A program made the translations under genes and the position numbers. The notes beneath the pieces were generated by a model, which was given only the letters and a program-made list of their open reading frames with translations, was not told the origin of the DNA and did not search any database. This document shows, in pieces, positions 38,502 to 48,470 of a stretch of 64,000 nt of DNA. Numbering within the stretch: the stretch's first letter is position 1; each line of letters starts with the position of its first letter. Source of the DNA: Mucilaginibacter sp. OK098. Lineage in GTDB: Bacteria; Bacteroidota; Bacteroidia; Sphingobacteriales; Sphingobacteriaceae. The stretch lies in assembly GCF_900142915.1 (NCBI RefSeq), contig NZ_FRCM01000001.1, forward strand, positions 868,001-932,000, given 5' to 3'.

Positions 38502-40925
38502 TCACTCACTTTTAAGGCTTTTAACCGGGTTTGTAATGGCGGCTTTTATTGATTGAAAACTGATGGTTACAAAAGCTATAATTATTGCACCGCCACCGGC
38601 AAGAGCTAAGATCCACCATTGAATATTTTGGCGGTAAGCGAATCCCTGCAGCCAGCTATGCATGGCCCACCAGGCCAGCGGCGTTGCCAGCACAATAGCT
38701 ACAAGTACCAGTATAATAAAATCCTTCGACAGCATGCCTACTATGGTTGAAATATTGGCACCCAAAACTTTCCTGATCCCAATTTCTTTAGTGCGTTGCT
38801 CTGCAGCATAAGCGGCCAGGCCAAACAACCCCAGGCAGGCAATTACAATAGCAAGCGACGTAAACGCAACGGAGATTGTGCCAATCCGCTGCTCTGAACG
38901 GTAAATGGCATCAAAATCCTCATCCATAAATGAATAATTAAATTCCTGGGTTGGGGAAAACGAGTTGTACTTATTTTTTATCTGTTGGATTATTGCCGGA
39001 ATATTGGCAGACCTGATCCGCACACTTACCGCTCCCCTGTCTTCATCCATGTTAAAAATCAACGGGGTTATATTATCCTTTAGCGATCTGAAATTGAAAT
39101 TTTTCATTACCCCGATGACATGATACTTCTTTATATTTTTGCCCATCCTGTCATTCGGCGTATAAAGAAACTGATCTATAGGGTTTGAAAAGTCGAGCAT
39201 TTTCGCGGCGGCTTCATTAATAATCAAAGCAGTTGAATCAGTGAGGATTTCCTTAGAAAAATTTCTGCCCTTTACTATTTTTATTCCAAGAGTAGGCAGG
39301 TAATTTTCATCTGACGGCCATATTTGTGTAAGTATCGCCCGTTTTTGGTTCATTACAGGGTCTTTAAAAAATGTGGTACTGTTGCCATATCCGCCAGTTG
39401 GCAAAGCGCCGCTAAGTGAAGCATCCTGTACGCCTGCCAGGCCCTTAACTTCATCACGGAAGGATTTGGCGGCCTTACCGATCGACCAAACGTTGCGTAC
39501 GATCATTACGTGATCGCGATTATAGCCCAGATCTTTACTTTGGATATACTTAAGCTGGTTATATATCACCAGCGTGCCAATAATTAGAAAAATGGAAATG
39601 AAAAACTGGAAAACAACCAATGTACTACGGAATATACCACCTTTAAAGCCTGATGCTATTTTCCCTTTCAATACATCGATAGGCTGAAAAGCTGAAAGGT
39701 ACAAAGCGGGATATGAGCCTGCCAGGCAGCCAATCACAATAATTATCAGCAATAAGGTTGGTAATAACCACGATATTATTTGAGCGGTTATGATGAGTTC
39801 TTTGCCGGCCATTTTATTAAACGCCGGTAAAAAGAGCCAGGCAGCCAATAGTGCAATAAGTGTGGCAAATAAGGTTACTAATACCGATTCTGTTAAAAAC
39901 TGGGCTATCAGGTATTTACGCGGCGATCCTAATACTTTACGCACCCCAACCTCGCGGGCACGGTTTGATGACCGCGCAGTAGAAAGGTTCATGAAATTAA
40001 CACAGGCAATAAGTAAAATAAATATAGCAACGGCCGAAAATATATACACATATTTTATATCGCCATTCGGGCTCATTTCGGCAATACTATTTGAATGAAG
40101 GTGTATTCTTTCAAGTGGAATAAAACTGAGCTTGTAATAATTGCCTGCTTTTTCAAAGTCGCTAAATGTTAAATGTATCATGCTTTGTAGTTGCGGACCT
40201 GCATGCTTTATCATGAACTCAGGCATTTTAGCCGTAAGCTTATTGATGTCAGCACCTTTTCTGAGCACTATGTAAGTATTGAAATTATTGCTTAACCAGG
40301 CGTCTTCTTTACTTTCGGCCAAACCGGGCATCGCAATAAAAAAATCGTAATTAAAATGCGATTGTTTAGGGATATCCTTAATTACCGCGGTTACCTTATA
40401 TAGTGAAGTATCGTTAAAAGTTAATGTTTGCCCAACCACATTTGTACGGTCGAAATATTTTCTGGCCATTCTTTCGGTAATAACAACCGTATGGGGCTCA
40501 GTTAATGCATTTGAGGTGCTGCCGCTAATCATTGGCAGCGTAAAAATGCTGAATATGGAATTATCAGCATATACCATCCTGTCTTCAACTATATTTTGCC
40601 TGCCTTTTTTTACCTGGTTTCCGCCGTTATCCCTAAATCGTGCCACCTGCTCAATCTCGGGGAAATCTGCTTTCATAGCCGCCGCCGTTGGTGCCGGGGA
40701 TACAGCGTAGGAGTTTTCGTTGCCGCCGAATTTTATATTATTGTTTATACGATAGATCCTGTCGGCTTTGGTATTAAACCTGTCAAAGCTTAATTCATCA
40801 AACACGTAAAATACAATAAGCAGGCAGGTAGCCAGGCCCAAAGCAAGGCCGAGCACGTTAATAAAGGTAAATCCCTTATTCTTCATCAGTCCGCGAAAAG
40901 CGGTTTTAATATAGTTTTTTATCAT
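38502..40925 (-). CDS. P16: double MacB/FtsX ABC permease (P16/P23 pair)
   Basis: It has 807 residues and is the closest match of P23: both have N-V-L-G-L-[AS]-[LV]-G-L-A-T-C-L-L-I-V-F-Y-V in segment 1, F-Q-P-I-D-V-L-K-G-K-I in the linker, Y-N-Q-L-x-Y-I after segment 5 and A-A-Y-A-A-E-Q-R before the second coupling helix. Coupling motifs are N-R-A-R-E-V-G-V-R-K-V-L-G-S-P-R and R-T-K-E-I-G-I-R-K-V-L-G-A-N. The second domain has the loop G-A-L-P-T-G-G-Y-G-N-S. Tail N-P-V-K-S-L-K-S-E; stop TGA. The two relatives stand 17 kb apart. Confidence 0.96.
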   Translation of the reverse strand: MIKNYIKTAFRGLMKNKGFTFINVLGLALGLATCLLIVFYVFDELSFDRFNTKADRIYRINNNIKFGGNENSYAVSPAPTAAAMKADFPEIEQVARFRDNGGNQVKKGRQNIVEDRMVYADNSIFSIFTLPMISGSTSNALTEPHTVVITERMARKYFDRTNVVGQTLTFNDTSLYKVTAVIKDIPKQSHFNYDFFIAMPGLAESKEDAWLSNNFNTYIVLRKGADINKLTAKMPEFMIKHAGPQLQSMIHLTFSDFEKAGNYYKLSFIPLERIHLHSNSIAEMSPNGDIKYVYIFSAVAIFILLIACVNFMNLSTARSSNRAREVGVRKVLGSPRKYLIAQFLTESVLVTLFATLIALLAAWLFLPAFNKMAGKELIITAQIISWLLPTLLLIIIVIGCLAGSYPALYLSAFQPIDVLKGKIASGFKGGIFRSTLVVFQFFISIFLIIGTLVIYNQLKYIQSKDLGYNRDHVMIVRNVWSIGKAAKSFRDEVKGLAGVQDASLSGALPTGGYGNSTTFFKDPVMNQKRAILTQIWPSDENYLPTLGIKIVKGRNFSKEILTDSTALIINEAAAKMLDFSNPIDQFLYTPNDRMGKNIKKYHVIGVMKNFNFRSLKDNITPLIFNMDEDRGAVSVRIRSANIPAIIQQIKNKYNSFSPTQEFNYSFMDEDFDAIYRSEQRIGTISVAFTSLAIVIACLGLFGLAAYAAEQRTKEIGIRKVLGANISTIVGMLSKDFIILVLVAIVLATPLAWWAMHSWLQGFAYRQNIQWWILALAGGGAIIIAFVTISFQSIKAAITNPVKSLKSE

Positions 40926-41050
40926 GGCGATTTGTTTTAGGTGAACTGTTAGCTTATGGGCCTTTGAATTAGACGACTTATTAACTTATTAGGTTGCACC
41001 TGTTTTACATTAATTAATTATAATTCATACAATTAATTCACCTTTTACCC
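40926..41050. repeat. Spacer P17-P16 without TCATTRG arms
   Basis: It has a short repeat CTTATTAACTTATTAGG and an imperfect AGGTGAACTG/GGTTGCACCT pair, then A/T-rich sequence. The heptad arms and the CGCTG motif are absent. No promoter element was recognised. Confidence 0.45.
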
Positions 41051-43435
41051 CTATTCGCTCCTTAAACTTTTAACCGGATTTGCCAATGCTGCTTTAATAG
41101 CCTGGAAGCTTACTGTTGTAACAGCAATCATCATCGCTAATATGCCGGCCACAGCAAACACCCACCAGCCGATATTTACTTTGTAGGCAAAATCTTTTAA
41201 CCAGCTATGCATCCCAATCCATGCAATCGGGAAGGCAATTATTGCTGCAATACCCACCAGTAGCATAAACTCTTTTGATAACATATTTACTATTCCCGGA
41301 ACACTTGCACCCAGTACTTTCCTGATCCCAATTTCGCGGGTACGCTGTAAGGTGCTGTAAGAAGCAAGACCCAACAGGCCCAGGCAAGAGATCATGATAG
41401 CCAGCACAGCAAAGTACATAAACAGCTTACCAAACCTGTCTTCAGTTGCGTACTGTTTATTGAAATTCTGATCTAAAAAATAATAGGTTAGCGGCCTTTG
41501 CGGAACTAATGTTTTCCATTTGCTTTGCACAGCAGCGATAGTATTTGGGATATCACCGCCTTTGACTTTTAGCGTAAATACATTTATGTTGTGCAAGTTT
41601 ATTCTCAGATTTAAGGGCTTAACATTTTGCTGCAGCGATTCGAAATGAAAATCCTGTACAACCCCGATAATTGTACCTTTACGCCCCCATTGATTAAACT
41701 TTTTACCTATTGCGTCTTTAGCCGATGCATAACCGAGGTCTTTTACGGTTGTTTCATTTATAACAAAAGCTTTTGTTGAATCGGTAGCAAACTCGTTTGA
41801 AAATGCACGCCCGGCAACCATTTTCATTCCGTATTGAGGGATAAAATCAAAATCGACATCGTAAAGGTTCATATTCATTGACAGCAAACTGCCCGAATGA
41901 CTTTCAACTTCTGAATAAGCAACGCTATTACCGTTTCCCGGTGTTGTGCCAGAGCCGGATGCGGATAGTACTCCATTGATCTGCTTTAGCTCATGCTTTA
42001 TAGTTTCGCTCATGCTTTGGGCAAGGGAGTCGCCGCTAAAATCAAGGATCAGCATTTGATCTTTTTGAAAACCCAGCGACTGGTTTCGCATGTAATTGAG
42101 TTGGTTATACACAATAATAGTACCCACAATAAGCACTATTGATATAGTGAATTGTACAACAACAAGGCCTTTTCGTAAAAAGATCCCTTTAACAGACGAG
42201 GTAAAACGCCCTTTGAGTACGGTTGTAATATCAAAATTAGTAAGTATGAGTGCGGGATAAATACCTGCAATAAATCCAATTGCCAGCGCTATAATAAAAA
42301 GTATAAAAATATAACCGTGCTCAATAATACTATGACTGATAATCTTGCCCGCCAATTGATTAAACATTGGCAATAACAGTTGGCTTAACGCCGCCGCAAT
42401 GACAAATGAGATTAAGCAAATGATAACTGACTCGCCTAAAAACTGCGCGGTAAGTTGCCCCCTTTCTGCCCCCACCACTTTGCGGATCCCTACTTCTTTT
42501 GCCCGTTCTGTGGCTCTTGCAGTGGTAAGGTTTATAAAATTTATACAGGCAATCAACAAAATAAATATGGCCACTATTGAAAATATGTACACATTTGAAA
42601 GATTGCCATTAACCGGTGCCCCTCTGAAAGTATCCATATAAACTTCTTTTAACGGTTCCACAAACAGCACGTAGTTATAGCCTTTTCTACGTTTATCCTC
42701 GCTGATATGCTTTATTAAAAAATTCGGGAGCTTTGCCTGCAGTTTTGCGGCAGCGCCCGCGTCGGGGATCAACAGGTAGGTAGAGTTGCTGAAATTACCC
42801 CATTCATTCATATTTATCAACTTCATCTTTTCCATTGTTGAGGCAGAAATCAACATATCAAAGCTGAAGTGCGAATTGAGGGGAACATCTTTAATTACAC
42901 CGGTAATGGTGACTGGCTGCTTGTCATTTAAGCGGAGTGTTTTACCAACAACATCTGTACTGCCAAAATATTTTTTTGCCATAGTTTCCGTCAATACCAT
43001 GCTGAATGGATCTTTAAGCGCAGTTTCAGGATTGCCATGGATAAATGGAAAGGTAAAGATCTTAAATATGGCAGGATCAGTAAAGCTGATATTGTTTTCC
43101 TGGAACTTCTCGTTTTTGTTCGTCACTAAAAAACTTGCTCCAAAAACCCTGGTATTTGCTTTTACTTCCGGGTAATCAGCCTGTAATGCAGGCCCCATAG
43201 GCGGGGATGCACTACTCCAGTGAAGCACTTCGTTTGGTGATTTAATATCTGTATTCAGCCTGTATACCTGGCCGAAGTTTTGGTTAAACTTGTCATAGCT
43301 CAACTCAAACCGCACATACATGAAGATGAGGAAACAGGCTGCCATTCCTACTGCAAGCCCTATTATATTTATCAGCGAAAAGCTTTTATGCCTCCAAAGG
43401 TTTCTGAAAGCAATTTTTATATAGTTCTTTATCAT
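41051..43435 (-). CDS. P17: double MacB/FtsX ABC permease
   Basis: It has 794 residues. Start M-I-K-N-Y-I-K-I-A-F-R-N-L-W-R-H-K; segment 1 about 21-43. Coupling motifs are E-R-A-K-E-V-G-I-R-K-V-V-G-A-E-R and R-T-R-E-I-G-I-R-K-V-L-G-A. The linker differs from the rest (T-N-F-D-I-T-T-V-L-K-G). The second domain contains S-G-S-G-T-T-P-G-N-G-N-S, a glycine- and serine-rich loop at the position that varies most between members. Tail A-N-P-V-K-S-L-R-S-E; stop TAG. The ATG has TAAATAAAATG upstream, typical of a Bacteroidota start without Shine-Dalgarno pairing. Confidence 0.96.
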   Translation of the reverse strand: MIKNYIKIAFRNLWRHKSFSLINIIGLAVGMAACFLIFMYVRFELSYDKFNQNFGQVYRLNTDIKSPNEVLHWSSASPPMGPALQADYPEVKANTRVFGASFLVTNKNEKFQENNISFTDPAIFKIFTFPFIHGNPETALKDPFSMVLTETMAKKYFGSTDVVGKTLRLNDKQPVTITGVIKDVPLNSHFSFDMLISASTMEKMKLINMNEWGNFSNSTYLLIPDAGAAAKLQAKLPNFLIKHISEDKRRKGYNYVLFVEPLKEVYMDTFRGAPVNGNLSNVYIFSIVAIFILLIACINFINLTTARATERAKEVGIRKVVGAERGQLTAQFLGESVIICLISFVIAAALSQLLLPMFNQLAGKIISHSIIEHGYIFILFIIALAIGFIAGIYPALILTNFDITTVLKGRFTSSVKGIFLRKGLVVVQFTISIVLIVGTIIVYNQLNYMRNQSLGFQKDQMLILDFSGDSLAQSMSETIKHELKQINGVLSASGSGTTPGNGNSVAYSEVESHSGSLLSMNMNLYDVDFDFIPQYGMKMVAGRAFSNEFATDSTKAFVINETTVKDLGYASAKDAIGKKFNQWGRKGTIIGVVQDFHFESLQQNVKPLNLRINLHNINVFTLKVKGGDIPNTIAAVQSKWKTLVPQRPLTYYFLDQNFNKQYATEDRFGKLFMYFAVLAIMISCLGLLGLASYSTLQRTREIGIRKVLGASVPGIVNMLSKEFMLLVGIAAIIAFPIAWIGMHSWLKDFAYKVNIGWWVFAVAGILAMMIAVTTVSFQAIKAALANPVKSLRSE

Positions 43436-43548
43436 TTTATTTAGTCATTAGCCATTATGTCATTGGTCATTAGTGTCTTAAAGCGGTTTCATTGGACCTT
43501 TTGATCAATCATCCGGTTAAACAAATGACTAATGCCCAATGACTAACA
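43436..43548. repeat. Spacer P18-P17, long TCATTRG cassette
   Basis: Left arm TTAGTCATTAGCCATTATGT and CATTGGTCATTAG; middle TGTCTTAAAG...TTCATTGGACC and TCAATCATCCGG; right arm AAATGACTAATGCCCAATGA, then the TAA of P18. The right arm is almost the same as in the P20-P19 spacer. Confidence 0.85.
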
Positions 43549-45921
43549 TTACTCGGAACGCAAGCTCTTTACCGGGTTCATCATTGCCGCTTTAATTGAT
43601 TGAAAACTTATGGTAACAATAGCTATTATTACGGCTGCAATACCTGCAAGGGCAAACACCCACCAGTTTATTGCAATCCTGTATTGATAGGTTTTGAGCC
43701 AGTTGTGCATTGCCCAGTAAGCTACCGGGAAAGCCACCAGGCACGATAGTACAACCAACTGCAAAAACTCCATTGAAAGTAAACCTGCCAAACCTGGCAC
43801 ACTTGCGCCAAGCACTTTACGGATGCCAATTTCTTTGGTACGCCGTTCTGCTGTATAGGCAGCTAAGCCAAATAAGCCAAGGCACGAAATGATGATTGCA
43901 AGCGACGCAAATACCCTTGATAGCTTGCTTACCAGCATTTCAGATTTAAACATCTGGTTAAACTGGTCGTCAACAAAACGGTAATCGAATGGATAAGCCG
44001 GGTTATATTTTTTTAATACAGCCTGCAGGTTTGCCAGCGATTTTTCAACATCATTTTGCGATTTCAGGCGCACATACATAATTGTTGCATGTCGCGGGGG
44101 CACACTCCAAAACATTACCGGATCGGGTTTGCCATACATATCGCCATATACATAATCATTCACAACGCCTACAACTATGGCAGATGTTGTATCGCCTTCA
44201 CCATGAACAGTTTTCCCAACAGCGCTGCCTTTGCCCATTAACTTAGCCATTGATTCGGTTATAACCATTCTTAAAGGCGTGTTGGTGTCTGCCATCGTAA
44301 GATTCCGCCCTTCCAGTATTTTCAGACCAGAGGTTTCCATAAATTCAGGAGTTACATAACGTTGTGATACCAACACCTGTGAGCCGGCAGGCTTGCTGGC
44401 CCAGGTAAGGCCAGATGTGTTGTTTCCGTTATAAATAATACCATGATCGGCAAGTGCAACGTTTGATACGTAACCGGTGCTTAAAAACTCCTGTTTTATA
44501 GGATTATAATTTTTGGCCATATCGCCCTGCAGATCCATTTCAACAAGGTTATCCTTATTAAAACCCAGTTTCCTGTCTTTAACATGCTGGATCTGCTGGT
44601 AAACTATTATGGTACTAATAATCAGTACTATTGATGCTGTAAATTGCAAAACCACCAATCCCTTCCGGATATAGGAAGCACCACTATCCTTCATTTTTAT
44701 CCCTTTTAATACGGACACAGGGTTAAACGAAGACAGGTACAATGACGGGTAACTACCCGCAATAATTCCACAGGTTATAGCTATAAACAGCAAAGCAACA
44801 AGATGATAGGGATTGCCAAAGCCCGGCACTAGCTGTTTTTGAACTAATATATTGAAGGCCGGCAATACAAGCATGATAATTATTACCGCAAATATTGCGG
44901 AGATAAATGCCATAAATATGGCTTCGCCTATAAATTGGAAAATCAGAAGTTTCTTCCCGGCACCAAGTACTTTACGAACGCCTACCTCACGGGCACGTTT
45001 TTCGCTACGGGCAGTAGCCAGGTTCATGAAGTTAATACAGGCTATGAACAGAATGATCCACGCAATTATGGTAAACAAATGAACATATTCAATTTGACCA
45101 CCACCTGTTTTTTTGCCATCCTTAAAATCATCATACAGGTGCCAGTCGTTCATTGAAAACAAAAATGAATGACCTAAGGTTGTGGGGACTCGTTTTTGGA
45201 TATAATTATAAAGCTGCTTATTTACAGTTTCCGGATCTACACCGGGTTTTAGTTCAGCATAAGTGATTGTTGATTGATTCCCCCACTCTTTTAACCACGG
45301 ACTTTGATCAAAATAAATTTTATAAGGCATAAACCATTCAACCTGTAGTGAAGAATTAGCCGGAAAATTTTTAATAACGCCCGATACTGTATAATCCTGC
45401 TTATTATCAACTCTTATACTTTTACCTATAACACCTTTATCGGTACCAAAAAACTTTATGGCAGTTTTTTCGGTTATAACAAGCGAATGAAGCTGTGAAA
45501 ATGCCGAAACAGCATTACCCTCTACAAATGGCAGGGTAAACATGCTGAAAATAGCAGGGTCGGCGTATTTGCCAGAGGCGAAGACTGATTTATCTCCTTT
45601 CGAAAAAAGCAGCGACGTGCCACCTTCAGATGCACGTGCAGTATTTGCAATGCCAGGAAGTTCAGCCTTCATAGCCGGGCCCATTAATCCGGGGGTCGAA
45701 GAATGCGTAAATACATAAGTATCATACTTTTGGTTTTCACGCACAATGTAAAGCCTGTCTTTCTTTGTGTTTACCGAATCGAAGTTTACTTCATCCTCAA
45801 CCCATAAAAAAATAAGCGATGCGCAAGCAATTCCTATAGCCAGGCCCCCTATATTTAAAAAGCTATAGCCTTTGTTCCTGGTAAGGCTGCGCCACATGGT
45901 TTTTATGTAATTCCGTATCAT
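43549..45921 (-). CDS. P18: double MacB/FtsX ABC permease (P12/13/18/19 subgroup)
   Basis: It has 790 residues. G-G-Q-I-E-Y-V-H-L-F-T-I-I leads into segment 2; the coupling helix is K-R-A-R-E-V-G-V-R-K-V-L-G-A-G-K, the second R-R-T-K-E-I-G-I-R-K-V-L-G-A. The first domain keeps N-D-W-H-L-Y-D-D-F-K-D-G-K, close to N-R-W-H-L-Y-S-D-Y-K-D-G-K of P19, its neighbour. The second domain has V-G-V-V-N-D-Y-V-Y in place of V-G-V-V-K-D-F-H. Tail M-N-P-V-K-S-L-R-S-E; stop TAA. P18 and P19 look like an older tandem pair. Confidence 0.96.
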   Translation of the reverse strand: MIRNYIKTMWRSLTRNKGYSFLNIGGLAIGIACASLIFLWVEDEVNFDSVNTKKDRLYIVRENQKYDTYVFTHSSTPGLMGPAMKAELPGIANTARASEGGTSLLFSKGDKSVFASGKYADPAIFSMFTLPFVEGNAVSAFSQLHSLVITEKTAIKFFGTDKGVIGKSIRVDNKQDYTVSGVIKNFPANSSLQVEWFMPYKIYFDQSPWLKEWGNQSTITYAELKPGVDPETVNKQLYNYIQKRVPTTLGHSFLFSMNDWHLYDDFKDGKKTGGGQIEYVHLFTIIAWIILFIACINFMNLATARSEKRAREVGVRKVLGAGKKLLIFQFIGEAIFMAFISAIFAVIIIMLVLPAFNILVQKQLVPGFGNPYHLVALLFIAITCGIIAGSYPSLYLSSFNPVSVLKGIKMKDSGASYIRKGLVVLQFTASIVLIISTIIVYQQIQHVKDRKLGFNKDNLVEMDLQGDMAKNYNPIKQEFLSTGYVSNVALADHGIIYNGNNTSGLTWASKPAGSQVLVSQRYVTPEFMETSGLKILEGRNLTMADTNTPLRMVITESMAKLMGKGSAVGKTVHGEGDTTSAIVVGVVNDYVYGDMYGKPDPVMFWSVPPRHATIMYVRLKSQNDVEKSLANLQAVLKKYNPAYPFDYRFVDDQFNQMFKSEMLVSKLSRVFASLAIIISCLGLFGLAAYTAERRTKEIGIRKVLGASVPGLAGLLSMEFLQLVVLSCLVAFPVAYWAMHNWLKTYQYRIAINWWVFALAGIAAVIIAIVTISFQSIKAAMMNPVKSLRSE

Positions 45922-46019
45922 GTTTTAGTCATTTGTCATTGTGTCATTAGTCATTGGTGTCTGGTGGTTAATAGCCAGATTTGTAGTTTTGAGCAATCCA
46001 ACTAATCTCTAGCCTCTAA
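45922..46019. repeat. Spacer P19-P18, mixed heptads
   Basis: Left arm of TCATTTG/TCATTAG/TCATTGG units; right part CTAATCTCTAGCCTCTAATC reaching the TGA of P19. The two arms belong to different families, so they cannot pair as in the pure TCATTRG spacers. Confidence 0.75.
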
Positions 46020-48371
46020 TCACTCGGAACGCAGGCTCTTAACCGGGTTTGCCATTGCGGCGCTCATGGTGTTAAGGCTTACCACAATCATAGTTAGCAA
46101 TAAAATGAGGGCACCTACAGCGCCAAACATCCAAATGCTGATATCGATGTGATAAGCATATTTTTGCAGCCAATTATGCATCATCCACCAGGTTAGCGGT
46201 ACCGATATTACAAAGGCCACCAGTACCAGTTTTAAAAACTCTGTAGCTATAAGCATTAATAATTGTTTTAAACTAGCGCCCAATACCTTGCGGATCCCAA
46301 TTTCGCGGAAACGTTTTTCAATGGTGAATGAGGCTAAACCAGCAAGGCCGATACAGCAGATGAAGATTGCCAGGCCAGCAAAAATGTTGGTTAAATGGCT
46401 AATCAGCTCTTCGGCAATAAATTTCTTCCCAAACTCCTGGTCAACAAACTGGTATTCAAAAATATCGGCCGGGCTGTATCTGGTATAGATCTTTTTATAA
46501 AGCTCAATTGCTTTTTGTGGCTGTACAGCATCATTTAGTCGTGTGGTGATATAGGAAGAGCCGCGGGCACTATAATACACCATTAGTGGATCAACAGGAG
46601 CATAAGGCGAGGTCATCACCACATTGTCAATTACGCCTATCACAGTGTACTTTTTTGGTCCGTAGCTCATTTGCATACCAACCGGGTTTTTGACTTTCAT
46701 CGCATCAATAGCCGCTTTATTTAGTATCATAGAGACAGAATCAGAAGGTGTGCCTGAAAAATCCCTGCCCTGCAACAGTTTAATGCCCATAGTTTTGGTA
46801 AAATCCACATCGGTTTGGATGCCTGAAAATATAATTTTAGCATCAGTAGGCATTCCCTGCCATGATGGAGAGGGCGACCGCCACCAGATATCGGTGATTG
46901 GCGATGAAGTGCGGGTAACTTCTTTTATTAATCCTGATTTTAACAGATCGTTTTTAATAGCTGCATAGTTTTTGTCTGTAGCCTGGGTTGATGGCAGCAT
47001 GATCAGGTTATTGGTGTTATAGCCAAGATTCCTGTCCTTAACATGCTGAATTTGTTTATATATAATAAGCGTGGCCGCGATCAGGAAAATGGAGATCACA
47101 AACTGGCCTACAACCAGGATCCTCCTTGGTAATACCGCACTTTTTCCGGCTGCAAATGTGCCTTTTAATACCTTAACCGGATTAAAGGAAGAAAGATATA
47201 AGGCAGGATAGCTGCCTGCCATAACACCAGTAAACAGAATAATTATTACAGACCCCGCCCAGAATAATGGATCGGCAAGGTTTAAATGCAATTGTTTATT
47301 AACCAAAGAGTTAAATGATGGCATTAATAAAAATACAGCTATAACCGAGAAAACAAATGCAGCAAGCGACAGCATCATTGATTCGGAAAAGAACTGCAGG
47401 ATGAGTTGTTTTTTATCAGACCCCAGTGTTTTCCTGATCCCAACTTCTTTGGCCCTTTTTTCGGAACGGGCGGTTGAAAGATTCATGAAGTTTACACAGG
47501 CAATAAGCAATATGATAATGGCTATAATGGTAAATAGCCGCACATACTCAATTTGCCCGCCTGTGTTTTTGCCGTCTTTATAATCACTGTATAAGTGCCA
47601 CCTGTTCATTGGCACTGTAAAATAAGTGCTGATCTTGTCGTGATTATGATCAAACATTATTTTATTAATGGATTTCTCTAACTGAATGATATTAGGATTA
47701 GGCACTGTTTGGATATAAACCATGTATGATGAGTTCTGCCATTCCTTCATGGCGTTCTGAACTTGAGGATCAGATGGGTTAAAAGAGGACATACACTCAA
47801 ACTGGCGGGTTGAATTGCCAGGCATATCAGCAATAACGGCTGTAACTTTAAGTAGCTGGTTATCGGCCTTAAGTGTTTTATTAATCGGATCGGCAGTGCC
47901 GAAAAAAGATTTTGCTGCTGATTCTGTTAAAACAAGGCTGTTTGGCTCTGTTAAAGCTGTAGAGGCGCTGCCCTTAATAAACTTACAGGTAAACATATCA
48001 AAATAGCGACCGCCTACTGTAACCAAATTCTTTTTCAATTTGGTTTGCCCGTAAACAAACAGCTGCGGGCTGGCATAGCTTGACATTACCGCATTTTTTA
48101 TCTGCGGGTAACCGGTTTCCAATGATTTTGCCAGTGGAAACACCATATTATTATCTGTAAATATGTTGTTCTTAAAATCACGATTAGCTATTACCTGGTA
48201 AATGCTTTTGTAGTTTGTGTTAAACTTATCAAAAGTAAGCTCATCGTTTACCCATAAAAAAATAAAAATAGTACAGGTAATGCCAATGGTTAAACCAAGC
48301 AGGTTGGTAATAGCGAAACCTTTGTTGCGAGAAAGGTTGCGCCAGGCTATTTTTACATAATTTTTTATCAT
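46020..48371 (-). CDS. P19: double MacB/FtsX ABC permease (P12/13/18/19 subgroup)
   Basis: It is the shortest complete member (783 residues). G-G-Q-I-E-Y-V-R-L-F-T-I-I precedes segment 2; coupling motifs K-R-A-K-E-V-G-I-R-K-T-L-G-S-D-K and K-R-F-R-E-I-G-I-R-K-V-L-G-A. Its C-terminus departs from the others before the tail: S-L-N-T-M-S-A-A-M-A-N-P-V where most have S-F-Q-S-I-K-A-A. The first periplasmic domain is compact, lacking parts of the loop after Y-R/Q-V. The stop is TGA and the ATG has an A/T-rich TCAAATAAAATG context. Confidence 0.96.
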   Translation of the reverse strand: MIKNYVKIAWRNLSRNKGFAITNLLGLTIGITCTIFIFLWVNDELTFDKFNTNYKSIYQVIANRDFKNNIFTDNNMVFPLAKSLETGYPQIKNAVMSSYASPQLFVYGQTKLKKNLVTVGGRYFDMFTCKFIKGSASTALTEPNSLVLTESAAKSFFGTADPINKTLKADNQLLKVTAVIADMPGNSTRQFECMSSFNPSDPQVQNAMKEWQNSSYMVYIQTVPNPNIIQLEKSINKIMFDHNHDKISTYFTVPMNRWHLYSDYKDGKNTGGQIEYVRLFTIIAIIILLIACVNFMNLSTARSEKRAKEVGIRKTLGSDKKQLILQFFSESMMLSLAAFVFSVIAVFLLMPSFNSLVNKQLHLNLADPLFWAGSVIIILFTGVMAGSYPALYLSSFNPVKVLKGTFAAGKSAVLPRRILVVGQFVISIFLIAATLIIYKQIQHVKDRNLGYNTNNLIMLPSTQATDKNYAAIKNDLLKSGLIKEVTRTSSPITDIWWRSPSPSWQGMPTDAKIIFSGIQTDVDFTKTMGIKLLQGRDFSGTPSDSVSMILNKAAIDAMKVKNPVGMQMSYGPKKYTVIGVIDNVVMTSPYAPVDPLMVYYSARGSSYITTRLNDAVQPQKAIELYKKIYTRYSPADIFEYQFVDQEFGKKFIAEELISHLTNIFAGLAIFICCIGLAGLASFTIEKRFREIGIRKVLGASLKQLLMLIATEFLKLVLVAFVISVPLTWWMMHNWLQKYAYHIDISIWMFGAVGALILLLTMIVVSLNTMSAAMANPVKSLRSE

Positions 48372-48470
48372 TTTATTTGATTATTAGTTATTGGTGCTTA
48401 AGATATTGTAGGCATTGGACATTTTAATTAATCATCCCAATAAACAAATGACTAATGCCCAATGACTATC
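48372..48470. repeat. Spacer P20-P19, long TCATTRG cassette, left arm lost
   Basis: The left arm is reduced to TTAGTTATTGG; the middle block (GTGCTTAAGAT, GCATTGGACATTTTAATTAA) and right arm (AAATGACTAATGCCCAATGA) are kept. The TAA of P20 follows. Pairing is weaker here than at other junctions. Confidence 0.75.
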